From positions 28,731,464 to 28,795,463 of the forward strand of contig OZ020490.1 of assembly GCA_963971405.1 (NCBI GenBank): DNA of 64,000 nucleotides, in the 5' to 3' direction. The position numbers and the translations under genes are program-made. The notes under the pieces are model-generated. The model ran no database searches. It had not been told where the DNA came from and worked only from the letters and a program-made list of their open reading frames with translations. Shown here one piece after another: positions 43,822 to 55,815 of this stretch. Origin of the DNA: Psococerastis gibbosa (taxonomy: Eukaryota; Arthropoda; Insecta; Psocodea; Psocidae). Position 1 is the stretch's first letter. Each line of letters begins with the position of its first letter.

Positions 43822-44939
43822 TTGTTATGGTATTTTTTCCCCTATCTCCCCAGCGGCTGGCAGCCCTCGAACGCGTGGCTAAGCCAAGAATTCCACGACC
43901 ATCAGCCACCAGGTGGAATTTCCAGAGCAGGACAGTCCTTACCGTTTGGGAGCATTGTGACAGCCTTATAGAATGTATGGAGGAGCTGTCAGATTCGACT
44001 AACGAACTAACTCGACGTGAAGCTTGTCGCGGTTAATCCTAAATGAAGACTTCCAAACTTGGTTAAACATTTTTGCGAAGATGATGCCACATGTTGACAT
44101 TTTATTCGCCCAGCTTCAAGCTGAAAAGGCCAATGCTGTGAGCGTTTTTAGGTCCCTTTCTTTTTCTAAATCGCATATACAAAAAATTAGGGACAACATA
44201 GAATGTTCGTCTCAAGAGCCCAATTCTGAGGCAACCGTCCCGAAGAGAAGGCCATTGAACACGAGACCGATGTCAGTGGCCCAAAAAGAAATATGCGATA
44301 TTGTTCTTTTCCAAGCTGAAGCTGAAGAAAGACTGAAGTTCAATAATCACCTTGAAGCCGCACACTTAGTCACCCCCAAAAATGTTGAGGCTTTCGCCAA
44401 TTCATTTCCCACTTCCCTCTACAGCAATGCAGTCAAGTCATACTGCATGCTTGATGAAAATGAGTTAAGTATGCAGCTGCAAGTGGTCTACGAAAAGGAC
44501 GATTTCAGACTGTTCAAGTGCCAGGGTCCTGTTGCAAGCAATTTTGGACAACAATTTAGAAGAAGTTCTCGACCAAGTTACTTCTCTCCTCCAAATTATT
44601 ATTACTACTACACCGATGACTACTGCTGAAGCAGAACGTACATTCTCGGCACTTGAAAGAATTAAGACGTTCTTGCGCAGTACCATGGGGGAAAACCGGC
44701 TGCCAGCATGCACCATGATGGCAACGGAAAGGCAGCTCGTGATGCAAACGCCGAATTTCAATCAGCGAGTGATAGACTTGTTTGCCACATCGAAATGCCG
44801 AAGAATCGATCTGATCTTCAAGTGTAAGTTATATGCTATTACTAGTTTACAATTCGTTGCCCCACCATGCGACACCCATTTACGAAAAGATTTGGAGAGG
44901 GCTGCAGCCCCTCAGTCAGCCCCCCTTGCTACGTCCCTG
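43822..44939 (+). mobile_element. hAT fragment (5'-truncated) with right TIR
   Basis: The right end reads CCCCCCTTGCTACGTCCCTG, complement of a CAGGGACGTAGCAAGG TIR. The left TIR is missing; the fragment abuts the Jockey endonuclease. It carries the C-terminal two thirds of a transposase. Confidence 0.7.
43827..44830 (+). pseudogene. hAT transposase fragment (ZMYM1/THAP12-like group)
   Basis: Three frames in succession: RLAALERVAKPRIPRPSATR (RW-type motif) at 43827-44036, then 44024-44629, then 44532-44830 with the dimerisation domain PMTTAEAERTFSALERIKTF and LRSTM. The first two catalytic Asp residues lie in the missing N-terminal part; the catalytic Glu (AEAERTF) remains. At least two frameshifts. 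The similarity to hAT proteins of the ZMYM1/52-kDa-repressor type is by motif only. Confidence 0.7.
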
Positions 44940-45215
44940 CCTATTTTAATTCGTAATTGCATGCCTTCTGTAGTCATGATGCTGTTTCAAAAAGAAGAAG
45001 AAAGTCAAAATAGTTGGCATTAAGAACAAAATGAAGTTGTCTCAAACGGAAGTAACTCTTAAAAATATCGAAATTGTGGTCTATCACTGGATTTTTTTTA
45101 AACCAAAATATGCCAATTTTTGCATAATTGAACATCCCATTTGTGAGTGAAAAGAAATTTATCAAAGTGGCAAGTTAAGTGGCTACCTCGATTAGGCCTA
45201 GATGCAATTTACTGC

Positions 45216-45560
45216 TGCCCATGAAGGAGGCTGGGGAAGGCTGGCACTGGACAATGGAGATGTCTTTTCAGATGACAGTGGTAGCAGATGGGGCTTGGGC
45301 GAAACGCTCTTATAAGACGAAATATAATTCGCTCAGGCGTCAATAAAAAGTATTATTTGTTGGCATCTGGAACAAATACCGGTACGTATGCGATCGGGAC
45401 AAGGGCCAAGATATCCGCTAACACGTCTGCTAAAAGAACTGGAGCCGAAGCAAAGCAAGCACTGCAATGGAGGCGGACATAGTCCTGGAAGGATTCCGCC
45501 TCAGCATTGAAATACACGGCTTGGTATACAGTCGTCTCATTAGTGAGCAATGTTACACGA
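45216..45560 (+). pseudogene. Mutator-like transposase domain fragment
   Basis: One frame reads MTVVADGAWAKRSYKTKYNS, matching the (V/A)DG.W.KRSY.T.YN motif of an insect-amplified Mutator-like transposase domain. After a frameshift near 45470, MEADIVLEGFRLSIEIHGLVY matches the next conserved block (MEAD..VEGF..S…G..Y.RLI). The segment between is degenerate. No TIR found. Confidence 0.55.
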
Positions 45561-45770
45561 TCAGTTGGAAATACAATACTTACATTACGCAGTAGCACAG
45601 CCGAAGAATAATGATTTTTATTGTTATTAAAATCAGAATCGTATTAGATTTAATTATTTAATTAAAAATATAATTCATGGAAAATGTTTTTTTATTTCAT
45701 TATACGGGACAATGATTCGAGCGTGATGAAGAAGCTCCTGGTCTTCCAGCCTTATGGACCTCCAAGGCCG

Positions 45771-46070
45771 TAGCCAAGGGGGGGGGGGGGCTTATTGGGC
45801 TGCAGCCCCCCGCCCGAAATAAAAAATTTAGAATTTTTTGGAACGGTGCTGAACAAAAAAAAAATAGTAACCAAAACTTTAAATAAATTGCATACAAAAA
45901 CTAGGGCCTACTTCGAAATAGCGGAAATACAGTCAACTTTCACTTGGCAGAAGACGGTTCTTAGTGGAAAAAAGGCAAAATTTCAATTTACAATGCCTTG
46001 AAAGCCCCCCCTGCTGTACCCCCATCCGGCATCTTGTGAACCTAGGGCCCAGGAGTGGACCCTTTTTTAA
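45771..46070. mobile_element. hAT-end-like remnant
   Basis: GGCCGTAGCCAAGGGGGGG at 45767-45790 is the left-end type of the hAT class also seen, inverted, at 20815-20838. Following sequence has CTGCAGCCCCCC and a later AAAGCCCCCCCTGC. No coding potential. Confidence 0.4.
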
Positions 46071-46117
46071 ATTTTTGGTGTATATTACTAAATTATTGTG
46101 CCTCGTGTTTATAGAAT

Positions 46118-46822
46118 TGTAACAGCCGATGCATGAACGCATTTAGAGCACTAAGGAAATATAGAGCATTAGTGAGTAAATTCTGTCGCAGCTTTGCTAT
46201 GATGCATGAACGCTTTTTTGTTGATCTAATTTAATTTAATATAATATAAAATTTAAGCAAATTCTGTGTTTCACAAAATATTGAAATACATGAATATGTG
46301 TTTTTCTTTTATAAAAATGTTATTGTTTTATGTTTTAAACAATTATTATGTGAAAAAAGTCTCTGCAAGGGAAAAAAATAAAAATAAAATTTCATTGCGC
46401 AATTTTGAAAGTTATGTCAACAATAACAAGAAATTGATTGTGAGAGCTGAACGGAATTTGTCTTTTTTATTTAATTGTTGATAACTGTTAATTGTTCTGT
46501 AATAATTCCGTAACATAATTCTGTAATGTAAACAAAAAACTTAAAATGGTCGTAAATATCTGACACGGCAGGTATAAAATATAAGCAGACGACGCTTGTT
46601 TAGAGGTTAAAACCGTTTAAAACTGCGACTCTCAAAGCTTTCAAAGGAAATTTCGTCGCAACTACACGTGTTTTAAAATCTAACATTCCCTAGCGGAAGG
46701 TTTTGGAACCCTTAATGCCACGGAGGCTGAAAATTCCCGTAAGTTAAACATGAGATTATTCAGTGCATTAGATGCTTATATTTCGTTAGTGCTCTAAATG
46801 CGTTCATGCATCGGCTGTTACA
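46118..46822. mobile_element. TIR element, 705 bp, 37-bp perfect TIR
   Basis: 46118-46154 (TGTAACAGCCGATGCATGAA…) and 46786-46822 are perfect reverse complements over 37 bp. The interior is AT-rich, with a 71-codon Lys/Asn-rich frame (46266-46481) of no known family and a third TGCATGAACGC word at 46203. No clear duplication of the target. Confidence 0.85.
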
Positions 46823-47990
46823 GCTGATTTAACGTTGATAATCTGGTAAGTAGGTCTATGTCTCTAAAGTCAGGAACAGGGGAGTCTATCTCTTATGGCC
46901 AAGGTCACAGAAGTTCGGAAATTGAACATTTATGCTTAGCTTATGTAGCAAAAGAATTGACGATCTGCGTGCTTATGTTATCCAATAAGATGACTCAATT
47001 AAGATATGAAGAAAATAATAAGTTTAAATATTTAAAAAAATTTTAATTAATAATAAACAAATCATTATGTAAATTAAACCAAAAAACAATAAAACATATT
47101 TATTTTTTGTGTTATAAAAATTTTATTTTTCTACTGAAACTTGCAGGTTGGTTGCAAGAAGAAGCAGCCATTTTGACTGATTGAAGCCAACCGTCTCTAC
47201 TCATTTGTCTTATAAAGGACTTTTGAATTTGGATTTTGGAAAGCTGTTGTAATATCTCTTAAGTCTGGTTGAAAGTGTGCACTTCTGCACTATCGTTCGT
47301 TCCATAATCGTAAGTAGTTATATCTCAGTGTTATTGGCTATTTGTAGTTTGTCCGTCATTGTTGTCTTTGTTTCAATTGCCGAACATTCTTATAGCATTA
47401 ATTTTTAATTTATTTAATTTATCTCGTTACAGAGACATCAGCATTATCAGCCAAGCCAAACCATCAAATTTGAAGTAAAATTAACACGGCTAAGCCTAAT
47501 TAATTGTTGTACAATTACTCCGTGCACACTTTCATTTGTGAAAAATTAAATATTTTAATTGTAATACTTCACCTTATTTTCATGTATTAATGCAATATAA
47601 TTAACTGTTACACATATATTTCATTTACTTATCGCATTAAATTATTACTGGGCTATTAGCCTATAATACTCTACTATGAAGAAAGTTGTAATGTCGAAAC
47701 TTACTACATAATAATTTTATTATAACAATGCGATGTTTGCCTTTAATTTGTGGAGTTTTGTAATAAGTCAAACTTAAAAACCATATGATAAGTCAAAGTA
47801 ATGTAGGCTATGAGCAAACCCTATCACTGGCACAGAGAAACTGAGGGCTGACTGTAACAATTGAATTAAATGTTAAATGTAAAAGTTACTGTAATGAGAT
47901 GTCATCTGAATCAGTGTATTAGTACTTTTACATTGTTACAATCAGTCTTTACCGTTTCTTTCAGCCTACGATACTTTTCTAATGAGGCTT
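46823..47990. other. AT-rich non-coding stretch
   Basis: No supported gene. Confidence 0.4.
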
Positions 47991-48379
47991 TAACGGGGTA
48001 ATCTGCCTGTGAATTTCCCGTAAAAAACCCATGGTGTCATTTATAAGAAAACCACAAGGAGCAATTTCCTACCTGGGACAAAAAAAGAATGTTAATTCAT
48101 TGCAAAATGATATTGTACATGCAATTCAAATGCAATCTTCTTGCAGAAATAAAATTAAACTCACTTACTGTGATGCGCTTCTTATACGCACCGTATGAGA
48201 GTAGGTGAGTTTACATTTTATTTATGTAAAAACATTGCATTTCAATTCCGTCTAAAATATCATTTCACAATGAATTGATATTGTCTTTGTTGTCCCAGAT
48301 AGCAAGTTGCTCCCTGTGGTTTTTTAAGAATGGCCCCATGCGTTTCTTATAGGGAAAAAAAAAAAATATTACCCCGTTA
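47991..48379. mobile_element. Foldback MITE, 389 bp
   Basis: Ends TAACGGGGTAAT and ATTACCCCGTTA. Arms pair over about 150 bp, e.g. AACCACAAGGAGCAA with TTGCTCCCTGTGGTT, and TGGGACAA with TTGTCCCA. The centre has a second hairpin AAACTCACTTACT…AGTAGGTGAGTTT (about 48169-48222). No ORF. Confidence 0.8.
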
Positions 48380-51300
48380 TTTTGACCCATACATTTGAAA
48401 AAGAGCGGGATTAGAGAAACAGAAGTAGCAATAAAAAGAAACCTTATCTCATAAGCTAAGCATAGCCAAATTTAGAAATCTTCTTAGTAAGCTAAACATA
48501 ACAGCGCACTAAATTCCGACGCATGCGCAGACGCATGGAAGTGCGTGCTTATGTTAGCCAATCAGAAAATTGCCTAGTAAAACAGTGCTGCCAACATCAT
48601 TTCTTATTTTCCGTGAAATTTACTACGGCAGATGACGATCTGTATTAGTTTTTTGTCTATGGTCTGGAATTAATTTAAAAATAATTAGAATTGTGGTTTC
48701 ATGATGGTTTCTTTACTGTTAGATAGCTGTGAGTTCTTCACAGAGCTAATTGTCTATAGCTGTTTAATTTGTCATTGCATGCTTATAGGTTAGGCTATGC
48801 GTCAATTTGTATTGAAAACGTAGTGGTCCATGGTTTTTGAATTCATGATTTCAGCATATGTTTGAGCAAAGCTGTCTCATAAGAGAATGTTTTGTCATTT
48901 GATTGAGGAATAGGTAGGTAGGCTACTTTAAATAGTAAAATAAATGATATATTAGGTATTCGAATAGACTCAGATAGAAACTGAAAAGCATCGTTAACTA
49001 GGCTAGGGTAGGGTAGTAGTAACCTTCGCATTCGAGAATTTTTCATTCATTATTTCAGTCCACATACTCGCCAAACTGCTGGCGATCACGTATCCTTTAT
49101 CGATACAGCTGCAAGCAAAAGACCTGGACTTGGTTGAAAGAGTTTGAAAAGAGCGGAAGTTCTCAGAGTATTAAGTAAAGGGAAACCGAGTAGGATTTGA
49201 CAATTATTTTAATTTCACAGGGGTTTTTCCCTAGGAAGGGATAGTTCATTGGATACGAGAGTGGTGATCGCATAAGTCATCGAGAAGGAAGGAAGTGTGG
49301 TTTGGGATTTCATTTAACGGTCAGGCTACCAATCCCGATGTAGAGGAGTACGAGAGTGGGGAGGCCTTACCCGTTTCCCCTTCATGCCAGGAACCCAGAA
49401 GGTACCAAGGATGAGAAGTTTATGGGGAGGAGTGTACGAGTACCAGAAGTTAAAAAGATAAGTAAATATGAGAAAGGAAGGACCGAAGTTCCTATGGTGA
49501 AACAATGTAAAAAGAAGTCTAAAAGTGCAATGTGTAGGTCGAGACTTGTTGACTACAAGTATGAGATGGATGGATGGATCAAGTATGGTGCCTCAGAGCG
49601 ACTTGACCAAGTTCGTCTAATCCCAGTGTGGTTATTTCAAGGAACGTTCGACATGTAATCCTATATTAATTGTGTGAAAATGCACTATATTGTAGTGTGG
49701 TGGCCTTATATTGGCAAAATGTACCTTGATGATGGGTATAAGAGTTGGTAGGCTCCCGAGAAGTGCCTTTTCTGCAGCTCGGGGCCGCTATTGAAATTGT
49801 GTATGTAACAATGTTCTGTTTCAGGAGTCCTGTGAGGGCTCGAGCATCGGGAAAATGTGTTATCTCGGTGAATTGTGAATTGAATTTTTCTATGGTTGCT
49901 ATAGTGGTGGGAGCGTACCTCTGATACTTTTGTGTGCGCTAAGTCGCAACTCACAAATGTATCTTTTGGGGACGTCATCCGTTACCCCTATCAATCTTTG
50001 AGAATACACTGTTAGGCCAAATGGCCCAGGTATTTCTTTTGTTGACCCCCGTACCGAATCGTGGGCAACGTTTTGGAATTTATTCCAGATTTTTTTTTTT
50101 TTTGTGTGTTCGAGGAAACATTTTGCGGGTGTTCGAGTCTTGACGGGACTCGAGGTTGTTGAAACTGGAAACCCAACGGTCATTTTGGTGTCATGCCACT
50201 GCACGACAATATCCATAGCGATGGAGGGCATGGTCTAATTTCTCATAAGATTTTATACTACGGTTTAATCTGGGAATTAAGAGTTGGAATTTTATTTCAT
50301 ATTTATATTTTAATTAATTTAGGCGCTCACTCGAGCTACCGTTTGAACTTAAACTTTATGAATACTCTGTAAGTGATGACACGGTTATCAAAGTTTTTTT
50401 TTCTTTTATCGGCGTCCTAGTGACTACCATTAATATACTGTCTGATCTTCGCTACCTATGGTAACCCAGTTGGGAAAATTTATTTTCTGTTTACTGCTGG
50501 TTGTTCTTTGTGCTTTCAGCGACTACTGGGATTCGAGCCAGAGGCAACAGGGATTCTGCAAGTAAACATATGGAGATAACAATGAGGGAGCAGTGCAAGT
50601 GCCTGGCCACTCTAGAGGTCGCTGGGAGCACAAGGAGCAGCCACGCAGTAGATGAGGACGGCATGTTGCCGTACATTCAGGATCGTACATGCTGTTGTGA
50701 TATTCACAGGAAAATGATAAGTAGAATACAATTTGATCTCTTTATTATTCAATATCTACTGTGGTATCTTCTTTCCTGCCTACTTCGTGAGTCTTCAGGA
50801 GTTGGGATGTTCTGCAAGGAGGATGCCTTATTAATATTTTTATTTCGATTTAATGAACATTATGCTAAGGCATATTATTTAGATTTGAGTTTATATTTTA
50901 TCTAATCGAACTGGACCCATCTATCGAATTCTTAACTGAGCAAAATATATGGCAAGTCTTCCTTGGAGAGCATCTTAACTCTTGGTTGGCTGGTGTGTTG
51001 TCTGCTGCTGAGGCGTGGAACCTCCTCTGTTTCCGAACTAGCTAGTAGTACATGCCGTACGGATATACGTGTGAAACTGATCTGCTATCTAAGTTAAAAT
51101 AACCAGGTAATGCTATAAGATAGCTAATGAATATTTTGTATCCGTGATCCAAAACTACACACTGACGATTCTGCGACATACTGTATGTGTGTAACAAAAG
51201 ATTACTCTTTAGTTATTGCTATGTTTATGATTTCCATTAGCTTTATGGAAAGATCATTATTTATCCATTTTATCGGCTCCATACATCTTCCAAATAAATA

Positions 51301-51620
51301 ACACACAGTTGAACCATTATCTCATTAAAATGCAGCTGTGGTGAAAAAACTGCGAGAGAATGTTGCAAGGGGAACAAAAATGTCACAATATATCTAGAGT
51401 AGACTGGTATGGGAAAACAATATAGCATATGCAATTCACCAGCATCTCGCATCCATAAGTTAAGTATAGATATACTAAGTGCATGAGGAGATAGTGAAAA
51501 AGAACATACGTAAGTGCAGTGATTTGTATAATAAAAAATGACATCTGCATGCTACTCCCTACTAAACAAACGTGATGAAATTTTGTTTTCTAGTTTCATT
51601 AGTTTTTAGGTAGTGTTAAG
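48380..51620. other. Mostly unrecognised; candidate exons
   Basis: A 100-codon basic frame at 49356-49658, opposite-strand frames at 49706-50231, and a frame 50519-50905 that follows an acceptor-like TTTGTGCTTTCAG are the only candidates. None has a nameable domain. The 50519 frame contains a CCC-D-I-H cluster and a hydrophobic stretch. Treated as unproven. Confidence 0.25.
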
Positions 51621-52136
51621 ATGTCGCGCCCTTCATTTATAGTATTATTATTAATTAAGTTATGGAAGTGGGTGGACTTCTTCTTCCTTGTGGCTGGACA
51701 GCCATTGGCTAATTTTGTATGTGGAATAGGTGAATTTATACGTGGAAAAAGAACCTTAAACAAATGCTGTGCACTTCTCTATGTCCACAGCTTTAATAGC
51801 TGTAATAAATATACAGAGAACAAGTATTGTATCTATCATAATAATAACAAAAGACAACATGTACACAAGTATCATTTTTTTCCGAGTGTTATAGTTCATA
51901 ACGGCATTTTAGCGCTTACCGAACTTCGCCAAGGGGCGTTGTTAGTTTTTAAATTTAAAATAGCAACATCCCTAAGCCCACTAGATAATCGTAATATGTG
52001 GACACAAAATTTGAATAGATACACCGAAAATAACTTTGAAATAAGTCCAAATTATAATACCAACAGCGGGTACATTTCTGACATTAATGAGGAATGGTTC
52101 ATAGTTCAATTTTTTTTAGTTAAACGATCGATTTAG
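51621..52136 (+). CDS. Hypothetical protein, 171 aa, repeat-associated
   Basis: ATG 51621 opens a frame with a hydrophobic N-terminus (FIVLLLIKLWKWVDFFFLVA) followed by a Cys/Asn-rich middle. Its codons 36-73 lie in a block repeated at 55816-55930 with the same frame open there (IRGK, LNKCCAL, YSFNSCNKYTEN). This argues for transposon-derived sequence, perhaps part of the P-like element around it. No family recognised. Confidence 0.25.
   Translation: MSRPSFIVLLLIKLWKWVDFFFLVAGQPLANFVCGIGEFIRGKRTLNKCCALLYVHSFNSCNKYTENKYCIYHNNNKRQHVHKYHFFPSVIVHNGILALTELRQGALLVFKFKIATSLSPLDNRNMWTQNLNRYTENNFEISPNYNTNSGYISDINEEWFIVQFFLVKRSI
51727..51840 (+). repeat. Direct repeat, copy 1 (copy 2 at 55816-55930)
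   Basis: About 115 bp with some 85-90% identity by eye, containing TATACGTGGAAAAAGA and AGCTTTAATAGCTGTAATAA in both copies. Confidence 0.85.
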
Positions 52137-52140
52137 TGAT

Positions 52141-52925
52141 AGGATTATTTACGTTTATAATTAATTAATTTTCTGGGGAGATGTCTTCAGTCAAATACCA
52201 TCCGCGGGACGGTATCCCCTAACTATATGGTAAGTATTACATGTTTTTTTATATAGATGTATGATTATTATAATGAACTATATTAACATACGTCCCCTTA
52301 GGGATATACTCCATCGGTGTGGCGATGGACCTGAATACCTGGTATACAACCTATTAATAACAAATCCCTCAATTACCTAAAATTATAAAAAGTATTACAT
52401 GTACAAATTATTGAACTTATCGGATTTAATTTATTAACAGAGACCCAGGACAAATACCTAGTGCGTTAAATAATTTTGGCGCTCGGTTTATTGGTAGGAT
52501 TTAGACGGTGAAACGTAATCAATAAATGAACATTTGAGGTAAGTGATTTTTATTTATACACTATACTCTTTTTGTTTCATAATTAATTATGTTCAATGAT
52601 GCGTGCGGCTTGACAGCATCGACAGAGGACGTGCAATATTAACATCGTCGGGTTCATACCAAGTTACAAATTCAATTAGTTGTTTCTGTGAAATATTTGT
52701 AGACAGAGTTAATGTGATGACATGCTGCATACTTCAAAAAACAGACAGGTATGCTGTAGAGGGTTCCATTATCTAACGATGATAAGCACAAGTTGTTTTC
52801 ATAGTATTTTTTAATAGCACTCACTGAGGCTTCAGGGGTGACTTCACTCAGTTGACGGCTGACCCGGCTTCACGTTTCAAGCCATTGAAGACCGCACTAG
52901 GAAATCTCCCTTCCCTTTGTTAGGC
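52141..52925. other. Non-coding stretch
   Basis: No supported gene on either strand. Confidence 0.35.
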
Positions 52926-53237
52926 GTCCTAATATTTGACGAAATGGCCATTAAAAAGAAAGTTGTGTGGGACGGAAACAAGTTGATAGGGTTTGTCGAC
53001 CTTGGTGGCATTTGCACGGAGGAGACTAACGAAAGTGTTGTGGCGAAGGAGACTCTTGTGCTTTGGTCAATGCCATAAATGCCGGTTGGAAGATAACCAT
53101 TGGCTACTTCCTAATTAATGGCATGACCCACATGGAGAAAAAGCATCTGATTTTGAAGGCTCTGCGGAAGTTAAATGAAAGTGGCATCGACATCAAGTGG
53201 TCATTTCTCAGTAATCTACATAACCTTCAGTCGAATG
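52926..53237 (+). pseudogene. P-element / THAP9-like transposase remnant A, split by hAT
   Basis: The frame LIFDEMAIKKKVVWDGNKLI … GFVDLGG carries the catalytic-region FDEM(A/S)IK motif of P transposases. After a frameshift near 53060 it continues GWKITIGYFLINGM … LRKLNESGIDIKW, the family's WK.P.GYF segment. The intact hAT sits in it; the first bases after the hAT (55793-55840) extend the same reading (NEGLAMGKKIG). Confidence 0.75.
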
Positions 53238-55784
53238 TAGGGTTGCCAGATGTCCGGTTTTTGACCGGACAGTCCGGTTTTTCGTACCTCTGTCCGGTGA
53301 AAAAATAAATGTTTGACCGGACAATGCTTTGTCCGGTTTTTTCGTTTGAGTGTGAAAAAAATTTTTTTTACTTGAGGATAGAACGAAATAATTTTAAAAA
53401 TCTGATGCTAGCCGCCAAAACAAGTTAGCCAACCTATTTATCGCGCGAATGGCTAGTGGCGTCTGCTTCAGTTTCATAACTTCGTCTGCTTTTATAATAA
53501 GTAAATAACAACAATCATTCCAGTTATTACATTTTAAAGTAGAAATGGATAGGGAAAGGGATAGTGAATTCCAAGTTAAGGGCAATGCCAACAAAAAAAT
53601 GAGAAGGATGTGCCACTACAATGTGGAATGGGAGGCAGACTTTTCGTGGCTGGCAAAGGACAGCAAAGTTGAAACAAGTGCTTTCTGTAAGTTATGTCAT
53701 AACAATTTCACAATTGGGTTTGATGGCTTAAAGGCGGTTAAAAATCATGGAAATAGAAAAAAACACATGGAAGCTGAAGCCGCTAGAACACAATCACTGA
53801 GAATGGAAAAATTTTTTGTGCGTCAAAAAGATACCATGCAGAAAGAAAAGGTAAGCATAGCCGAAATTACTGAAGTGTTTCACAGCGTGAAACATCACAC
53901 TTCTTACCTGGCTCAAGATTGCTACACAAAGGTTATGAAGATGGTTATAACAGATTCTGATATTGTAAAGCAGATGACTGGGGGACGCACAAAATGCTCT
54001 GCTATTGTAAACCATGTCCTTTACCCGCATGCAATGGAGATTGCTCTAAAAGATTTAAAAACTAACATACCATTTTCTGTGGCTACAGACGCCTCCAATA
54101 AGGGAAACAAAAAATTTTATCCCGTTGTGGCACAATATTTTATGCCAAATGGAATTCGTCACAAGATTTTGGATTTCTATGAAGATCCCTTTGAGGATTC
54201 TAGGTCCGTTAAAGAAAAGTTGTGTGAAGTACTAACGAAATCAAAATTGTCTTGGAAAATGGTGACAGCCTACGGTGCGGACAATACATCCGTAAATTTT
54301 GGGGTAAACAATTCCGTTTTTCAAAAACTGGCGTCAGAGGAAAATGCTGATATATTTGCTGGACATTGTCACGATCATATTTTTCATAACTGCGCAAAAT
54401 ATGCACTAAAAGTAATTTCACTGGATGTTGAAAATCTCGTATCAAAGATATTTGGTGAGTTTTCTTGTTCAGCCAAAAGGAGAGAAGAGCTTAAGGAGTG
54501 TTTCAGTTTCTTTGAAAGTGACTACCATGAAGTTCTGAGGCATGTACCAACGAGATGGCTTAGCTTATTTCGTGCCGTTGACAGGGTCCTATCAAGCTGG
54601 GAACCAATAAAAATGTATTTTTTGGAGAAGGGTGAGGAGAACTGCCCGAAAGTGATTTGGGACTTCCTGAAAGACCAGGAAGATCAGTTAGCGAGTGAAT
54701 CAAATCCTACTATTCATGAACTATATCTTTACTTTATTCATAATTTGATGGCAGCATTTCAAGAAGTTCTCCTAATGCTGGAAAAAAAGACTACGACAGC
54801 ATTCAACTTACATTACGTTATGGTCAAGTTCAGGAATGAACTTCTGAAAAAAATAAGAGACAATTTCTTTGGAATGAAGGTGCAAATGGCTTTCAGGAGA
54901 GGTCACATCGAAAAAACTAAAATTGACAAATTTACGGAAGAAGCTTTGAATGCTTATCACAGAGCTGTAAATTATTTGGAAAAATGGTACCCATATGATT
55001 CAAGCAAATTCAAACTCTACAGTTGCTTGGATTTAGTACGCACCTTCCCTAACTTGAACGAAATAGTTGATATATGGATGGCCTCCCCTTGGAAGGACAA
55101 ATTGGCATCAGACAATATTTACAGTGAGCTGTCGGCGCTTGAAAGTGTTCTACCGTCTCTGAAATCCCTTGAGGTATCATCTCTGGAAATGTGGTGTGAA
55201 TTTTTTAAAAAAGAAGAAAGTGCACCGAACTTACTGAAAGTACTACAATATGTGCTGAGCGTCCCGGTATCTAACGCTCACGTAGAGCGAATTTTTAGCG
55301 TCATGGGTAACTTGTGGACCAACGAAAGAAATCGTCTTTCCATAAATACAGTAAAGAGTGAACTATGCGTTTTTTTTAACATTGAAGAGAGCTGCACAGA
55401 TTTCGCAGCTTCCATTGCTGAAAACAAAGCTCTCCTGAAAGCCACTGCGTCAAGTGATAAATACGGAGCTTAAAAATTAAAATGCATATCTAATTATGTC
55501 TTACTGTAACTGTATTGTATGTAATAATGTATGGTAGCCTACATACAATGTAATAAAATAATTACAGCATACAGGAATTAAAAAAGTCTACTCTATGTAC
55601 TGTCATTTTTTTATTTTTATTTAAGCGGTAGGCTAGCTTGCCAGTTACTATGATAACAAGTTCCTCAAAATTCACTGAATTTTAGACTAGATAAAATGAC
55701 CTTTTTTTATAAAAATTTACACTAGATAGAATGCCACATTAGCTCCCTGTCCGGTTTTTATGTTTTGCGAATCTGGCAACCCTA
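53238..55784 (+). mobile_element. hAT transposon, intact, 2547 bp, TSD GTCGAATG
   Basis: TIR TAGGGTTGCCAGAT at 53238-53251 is exactly inverted at 55771-55784. GTCGAATG flanks both sides (53230-53237, 55785-55792). The subterminal word GTCCGG/CCGGAC occurs about seven times on the left and once on the right. One uninterrupted transposase gene. All structural requirements for an autonomous element are visible. Confidence 0.97.
53545..55473 (+). CDS. hAT transposase (ZMYM-like), intact, 642 aa
   Basis: A single ATG-to-stop frame. N-terminal zinc finger: CKLC (about residues 49-52) with H.N.KKH downstream. RNase-H-like catalytic domain with D182 (VATDASNKGN) and D246 (YGADNTSVN), then GHCHDHIFHNCAKYAL and TRWLSLFRAV. 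C-terminal dimerisation domain with catalytic E581 (SNAHVERIFSVMG) and WTNERNRLS. The protein should bind the TIR/GTCCGG region and cut and paste the element. A hairpin and AATAAA lie at about 55512-55556. No frameshift or stop, so likely recent and possibly active. Confidence 0.95.
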   Translation: MDRERDSEFQVKGNANKKMRRMCHYNVEWEADFSWLAKDSKVETSAFCKLCHNNFTIGFDGLKAVKNHGNRKKHMEAEAARTQSLRMEKFFVRQKDTMQKEKVSIAEITEVFHSVKHHTSYLAQDCYTKVMKMVITDSDIVKQMTGGRTKCSAIVNHVLYPHAMEIALKDLKTNIPFSVATDASNKGNKKFYPVVAQYFMPNGIRHKILDFYEDPFEDSRSVKEKLCEVLTKSKLSWKMVTAYGADNTSVNFGVNNSVFQKLASEENADIFAGHCHDHIFHNCAKYALKVISLDVENLVSKIFGEFSCSAKRREELKECFSFFESDYHEVLRHVPTRWLSLFRAVDRVLSSWEPIKMYFLEKGEENCPKVIWDFLKDQEDQLASESNPTIHELYLYFIHNLMAAFQEVLLMLEKKTTTAFNLHYVMVKFRNELLKKIRDNFFGMKVQMAFRRGHIEKTKIDKFTEEALNAYHRAVNYLEKWYPYDSSKFKLYSCLDLVRTFPNLNEIVDIWMASPWKDKLASDNIYSELSALESVLPSLKSLEVSSLEMWCEFFKKEESAPNLLKVLQYVLSVPVSNAHVERIFSVMGNLWTNERNRLSINTVKSELCVFFNIEESCTDFAASIAENKALLKATASSDKYGA

Positions 55785-55815
55785 GTCGAATGAGGGCCTT
55801 GCAATGGGGAAAAAG

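Noticed and set aside
49356..49658. 100-codon basic ORF as a gene
   Set aside because: No domain, its start is uncertain, and nothing upstream or downstream supports an exon structure.
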